Source: a virus. Taken from it: 24,109 nt of DNA. The DNA lies in the IMG/VR virus record IMGVR_UViG_3300025769_000830, positions 1 through 24,109 of that record, one strand, 5' to 3'. Shown in pieces: positions 20,584 through 24,109 of this stretch (its first letter is position 1; each line of letters starts with the position of its first letter). The notes beneath the pieces are model-generated. The model searched no databases and was not told where the DNA came from. It was given only the letters and a program-made list of their open reading frames with translations. A program made the translations under genes and the position numbers.

Positions 20584-21258
20584 CTAACTAAATTCTTGAA
20601 GTGCATTAAGTAATGGTGTTGCTGCATCTAAGAACAAAAATGTTACTAAATCAATAGCATTAGCACCTGTTGAAACTGTATATCCACCACCACCTGCTGT
20701 TTTTGCAGTTACATTTCCTCCACCATTTACAGTTACAGCATTAATTGCAACTGTTTTAGCACTTGAAGCATGTTGAGTTATTTGAAGTGTAAATGTTGAA
20801 ACTCCATTAGCAGGTACATTAGTAAAATCTATATCTGTAATATTCTCTGTAAGAGTTATTGATCCTGTGTTTCCATTGTTCATATCTATAGCAACTACAC
20901 CACTAGAGCTTGTAACTGCTACATCAACTTCTGAATAATCCTTAAGTGCAATACTGTCTATTGTTGAATCAAGATTAACTGTTACTGTTCCAGAAGTTCC
21001 ACCACCATTTAGGTTAGTTCCTGCTGTAACTCCCTCAATATCTCCTGCTTCTGCACCAATCCAAGCAGATCCACTCCAAGCTTTGAGTAAGTTTGCTCCT
21101 GTGTCATAAAATACAGTTCCCTCTACTTTGTTTGTAAGAGCAGTGTTTGCTGCACTTTCACTTGCAAATATAAAGACAATTGAATCTTGAATGTCTTGAA
21201 ACCTAGATTCAGTTACTAGATCTCCTGTACTCCAATCAAACCATCCACCTGCTGCCAT
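20584..21258 (-). CDS. Tail fibre-like structural protein
   Basis: This 224-aa protein begins MAAGGWFDWSTGDLVTESRF, a short beginning often seen in minor tail proteins. VFYDTGANLLKAWSGSAWIG and DIEGVTAGTNLNGGGTSGTV follow; the latter is a fibre repeat motif frequent in marine phages. The rest is Thr/Ser/Gly/Asn-rich beta structure, including TVNGGGNVTAKTAGGGGYTV. ATG 21258 has AGGAGA 9 nt upstream. It lies between the hub protein and the tail-tip paralogues. Confidence 0.68.
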   Translation of the reverse strand: MAAGGWFDWSTGDLVTESRFQDIQDSIVFIFASESAANTALTNKVEGTVFYDTGANLLKAWSGSAWIGAEAGDIEGVTAGTNLNGGGTSGTVTVNLDSTIDSIALKDYSEVDVAVTSSSGVVAIDMNNGNTGSITLTENITDIDFTNVPANGVSTFTLQITQHASSAKTVAINAVTVNGGGNVTAKTAGGGGYTVSTGANAIDLVTFLFLDAATPLLNALQEFS

Positions 21259-21283
21259 GTTAAAATATCTCCTTTAATCTTTT

Positions 21284-21298
21284 TTAAGTATAACTTAT
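21284..21298. repeat. 15-base sequence shared with the terS upstream region
   Basis: TTAAGTATAACTTAT occurs here and at 11676-11690; read on the minus strand both copies contain TATACT. Here it overlaps the hub gene's last codons, 26 bases ahead of the fibre gene start, where it could act as an internal promoter. One such match is close to what chance would give in AT-rich DNA. Confidence 0.3.
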
Positions 21299-22528
21299 GT
21301 TTGTGTCTATTCCTAACTTAGATACTCCTAGAATCCAAGCTCCTGTTTCAGCAGGAGAAAGTCCTATTTGCCAATTCCAAGTCTTATTTCTAGCATCAAC
21401 TTTATGCTTTATTCTCTCTATAAACAAATCATAAGTTTCTACTGTGCTAGATGGTGTAGTAACTTTTGCTTCAACAAAGCTACCTATATCTAATCCTAAT
21501 GCTTTAGCCCATAATCCTGTGTTTTGTTGTGGAGCAAAAGATAAGCTTTCTACAGTTGTTTGAGGTATAGAGTTAGCTACTACCTTTTGTTCTGCAATAG
21601 AAGCTGCATCTGCATTAGATACATTTAATGTACTAGACTCTGTTAATACATGAGCTCCAAATCTCTCAACAGAGTCTGAATCTATAGCAACTTGAGTAGA
21701 TCCACCTGTTCTTGTTCTCTGTACAGTATTGATTATTTTTGAATCATCATAAGCAGACATAATATCAACATAAGGCAACTCTCCTCCACCCTGCCCAAAA
21801 GTAGCACTAGGAGTTGTTGTATTAGTCAATCTAAAGTTTCTATCTCTAAAAGTAGCATCTCCATTAGCACCTATAAAAAAAGTACCATTCTCTGCTTGTT
21901 CTACTTTCCTTATAGCTGTTAATAAGTCATCTGTTTCTGGTTGAGTTTGTACTTGTAGCTGTCCTGTAGATATTGCCTGATTACTATATCCAAAGCTATC
22001 AAGTATATTTTTAACTCTTACAGAGCTTAATTCCTGTGCTTGAGTAAGTGTAAGCCTAGTTGTAGATCCTAGCTTAGATATACCTAATCTCCATCCAACA
22101 CCATCCAAAGTTGCATTAAAGAAAAGCTTAAAAGCATCCACTACTCTAATTTTAGTTGAGGCATCATAGCCCTGTCCTGCATACTGTACAGGAAAGCTCT
22201 CTACAAAGCCATTGAATATATCATAAGTTGTAGAACTATAAGTAGCTCTTATTCTTAACCTTTTTAGTGGTTGTATTTTTGTTCTACCTGCTGAGGAATC
22301 ATAATAATGTGTTGTTTGATTAGGAGAGAATCTGTTATCTCTGTTATCTAAAACAACTGTAGCTGTTCCTGTTTGAAATTGTGTTAAAGCTGATATTCTA
22401 CCCCTAGAAGTTTCAAAACTTCTTAAATAAGCAGTAACATCTGTATATGTTTGAGAACTATCTAATGGATTACTGTCAAAAGCTATTTCTACTGTTATAT
22501 CAACATTGGAATCAAAAGAAACACTCAT
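21284..22528 (-). CDS. Minor tail protein, baseplate hub type
   Basis: In this 414-aa protein, the N-terminal YTDVTAYLRSFETSRGR, TGTATVVLDNRDNRFSP, then LRIRATYSSTTYDIFNGFVE are typical of the minor tail proteins that follow the tape measure in actinobacteriophages and form the tail hub. Later blocks are WRLGISKLGSTTRLTLTQAQ and RIKHKVDARNKTWNWQIGLS, with a second WILGVSKLGIDTNISYT at the end. The repeated W-x-L-G-x-S-K-L-G motif (middle and C-terminus) is notable. ATG overlaps the tape-measure stop by one base. Confidence 0.78.
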   Translation of the reverse strand: MSVSFDSNVDITVEIAFDSNPLDSSQTYTDVTAYLRSFETSRGRISALTQFQTGTATVVLDNRDNRFSPNQTTHYYDSSAGRTKIQPLKRLRIRATYSSTTYDIFNGFVESFPVQYAGQGYDASTKIRVVDAFKLFFNATLDGVGWRLGISKLGSTTRLTLTQAQELSSVRVKNILDSFGYSNQAISTGQLQVQTQPETDDLLTAIRKVEQAENGTFFIGANGDATFRDRNFRLTNTTTPSATFGQGGGELPYVDIMSAYDDSKIINTVQRTRTGGSTQVAIDSDSVERFGAHVLTESSTLNVSNADAASIAEQKVVANSIPQTTVESLSFAPQQNTGLWAKALGLDIGSFVEAKVTTPSSTVETYDLFIERIKHKVDARNKTWNWQIGLSPAETGAWILGVSKLGIDTNISYT

Positions 22529-24109
22529 CAGCTAATACTTAATGTCTTACCCTGATTTGATTGTCTATTAGTAGATTTTTGAATAACTTCATCAACTTTT
22601 TCATCTCCAATATAAACAGGAATTACAAAAGTTTGTTCTACATTACTATTGCTATTTGTTGAAACTCCACTTTGATCTCCTAGTGTATCAGCAGGAGTTT
22701 CTGTACCATTTCCAACTAAAGGAGATGCTGTAAAGCCTCCTGCTAAATTTAATTGACTTAATTGTTCATCTAATATCTCTACAAGACTTTTACCCTCTAC
22801 TTTTTCTAATAATATTCTATAATTCTCTAAAGCTCCATTAATAGCCTCTGCCCAAGTTATATTCAAAATATCAGCAGCATCTTGTATTGAATCTTGAAAG
22901 TTATCAGTTGCAAATAAATCTAAAACATCTTGCAAATTTTGAGCTGCTTCTAATTGAGTATCCATAGCAGAAGTGCCTTTACCTGTAGCTTCATCTAAAT
23001 CCTCTTGAGCTTCTGTAGCTCTTTTTCTTGCTTCTACTAATTGATCTGATTCTCTGGTTAAAGCTAATTCTATTAATCTAAGTTCCTCTTGTGCTACTGC
23101 TAATTCTTGAGTTACATTCTTTCCCTGCCCCTGAAAGAAAGTAAGCTCTGCAATCTGTTGCTGTAATTCTTTTTTCCTTAGAGCTTCTTGAGCAGTTATT
23201 AAACCCTCCTCCTCTAAAGCTCTGTTAAGATCCTTTTGAGCATCATCTCTATTCTCTTGTAAATCAGTTAAGTCTTTAATTTGTTTAGCTGATATGCCTA
23301 ATACTCCTGCTAATTTTTCTGCAAAAGGAAGTACATCTTTTTTTAATGTTGTTCCAAACTTTTTCTGTGTTGGTATTAATAAATTGACTAAACTTTTATT
23401 TTTATTTAATGAATTGTTAATAATATTTGTATTTTTTGCATAATTGTCAAATTGTTGTACAAGTTCCTCAGTTGATTCTTTTTGTTTTTTTTCTATTAAT
23501 ATTTGTGCTTGTTGTTGTATACCTCTTGCTTTTAAAACTTTACCTAAAACTGAAAAAGATGTTACACTCTTATCTAAAAACTTTCCTATTTTACTTTGCT
23601 CATCATTATTTCCACTTGTAGCATTTTTTAAATCCTCAAATAACCCAACAGCACCTAAAAGCTGTACATTCAAATCTGAAAATCTTTCTATTAATGCAGG
23701 AGTTGATTCCTCTCTCATCTCATTAAATACTCTTAAAACCTCTCCTGCTGCAGGGAGTAACTGTTCTCCCATTTCCTCTCTAAGTTCTTGAGCAGCAGAT
23801 CTTGCTATTAATGTTTGTGCAGCAAATCCAGAGGCTTCTCTAGCAGCATTACCCTGCTGTACAGAGGATCTTTCAAATATAAGAGCTGTAGTTGCAAGAG
23901 CTTTTTCTTGCCTAGTTAATGCTTCTGCTGATGTTTTTCCTGTTTGTTCAAAAGCCTTAGTTTGTACCTCTGCTTCTGTTATTGCTATACCATAAGTCTT
24001 TAGAGCTTCTCTTTCTCCAACTAATGCTGATCTAAATGCTTGTAACACAGGAGCTGCACCTGCTGTAATATTGTTAAAGGATGCTATATCTCCTGCTAAG
24101 TTAAATAGT
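22528..24109 (-). CDS. Tail tape measure protein, C-terminal part (gene starts at 627)
   Basis: This is the remainder of the tape measure gene; 23920-24109 duplicates 1-190. The protein here is rich in charged coiled-coil helix, for example the Gln/Glu-rich run ending in ATEAQEDLDEATGKG. It ends in a low-complexity Ser/Asn/Thr stretch before a small beta-rich tail containing VIPVYIGDEKVDEVIQ, a common tape-measure C-terminus. The stop codon TGA (22530-22528) overlaps the ATG of the next gene by one base. An apparent GTG start at 24048 is an artefact of the silent T-to-G difference and of the cut end: the reading frame is open upstream across the join for 166 more codons to ATG 627. Confidence 0.9.
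   Translation of the reverse strand, partial: LFNLAGDIASFNNITAGAAPVLQAFRSALVGEREALKTYGIAITEAEVQTKAFEQTGKTSAEALTRQEKALATTALIFERSSVQQGNAAREASGFAAQTLIARSAAQELREEMGEQLLPAAGEVLRVFNEMREESTPALIERFSDLNVQLLGAVGLFEDLKNATSGNNDEQSKIGKFLDKSVTSFSVLGKVLKARGIQQQAQILIEKKQKESTEELVQQFDNYAKNTNIINNSLNKNKSLVNLLIPTQKKFGTTLKKDVLPFAEKLAGVLGISAKQIKDLTDLQENRDDAQKDLNRALEEEGLITAQEALRKKELQQQIAELTFFQGQGKNVTQELAVAQEELRLIELALTRESDQLVEARKRATEAQEDLDEATGKGTSAMDTQLEAAQNLQDVLDLFATDNFQDSIQDAADILNITWAEAINGALENYRILLEKVEGKSLVEILDEQLSQLNLAGGFTASPLVGNGTETPADTLGDQSGVSTNSNSNVEQTFVIPVYIGDEKVDEVIQKSTNRQSNQGKTLSIS
23920..24109. repeat. Terminal redundancy, right copy (circular contig join)
   Basis: This is the same segment as 1-190, one base different at 24046. 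Removing one copy leaves a unique circle of about 23,919 bp. A true physical terminal repeat would be possible, but its position inside a coding gene and the silent polymorphism fit an assembly overlap of a circularly permuted genome better. Confidence 0.93.

Noticed and set aside
22528-24048. A separate 506-aa gene starting at GTG 24048
   Set aside because: The frame is open upstream across the circular join to ATG 627, with a ribosome site there; the GTG exists only because of the silent base difference.
1-24109. CRISPR array, integrase/attachment site, insertion sequence, retroelement or diversity-generating cassette
   Set aside because: No regularly spaced repeats, recombinase or reverse transcriptase motifs, or terminal inverted repeats were seen; the only long repeat is the 190-base end overlap.

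Overview
This window reads as one complete, circularly closed genome of a small tailed (siphovirus-type) phage, low in G+C (roughly 35% by eye). The first 190 bases recur at the end (1-190 and 23920-24109, one mismatch). The tape-measure gene runs in frame across that join, which implies a unique circle of about 23,919 bp. Every supportable gene lies on the minus strand, mostly with 1-20 nt overlaps (ATGA, TAATG) and recognisable Shine-Dalgarno sites.

Layout in order of transcription (descending coordinates). A control region without genes (15624-16192) carries a good sigma70-type promoter at 15652-15680. Next comes a block of small genes (15623 down to 11749): two tiny ORFs (Zn-ribbon-like, single-TM), a putative DNA-annealing-type protein, a winged-helix-like protein, a transglycosylase-like lysozyme and several unknown proteins. 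Then come packaging and head genes (11672 to 2982): terS, an MT-A70 adenine methyltransferase, terL, a 903-aa portal/MuF fusion, S78-type prohead protease, HK97-fold major capsid protein and connectors. Tail genes follow (2982 to 1, then 24109 to 18648): tail terminator, two tandem tail-tube paralogues, a tail assembly chaperone with a likely +1 frameshift, tape measure (672 aa), a hub-type minor tail protein, a fibre-like protein and three tandem tail-tip paralogues. The run ends with a small HTH-like protein plus calcineurin-like phosphoesterase pair, a DUF5675-type protein, a small cysteine protein and an r1t-like holin, closed by a strong terminator at 16110-16142. The layout suggests one long transcription unit round the circle.

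No DNA polymerase, helicase, primase, integrase or CI-type repressor is visible, so the phage probably depends on host replication and is probably not a conventional temperate phage. The tail terminator, hub protein, HTH/phosphoesterase pair and r1t-type holin resemble actinobacteriophage proteins from memory. The small terminase gene looks leaderless, a habit common in Actinobacteria. A low-G+C actinobacterium (for example a marine one) is my leading host hypothesis, not a demonstrated fact.

The most striking signal belongs to no gene. The dinucleotide CG is almost absent: reading the whole window I found a single CpG (13090-13091) where several hundred are expected. All arginines appear to use AGA/AGG, and the noncoding region is CpG-free too, so the avoidance acts on DNA (or RNA), not on protein.
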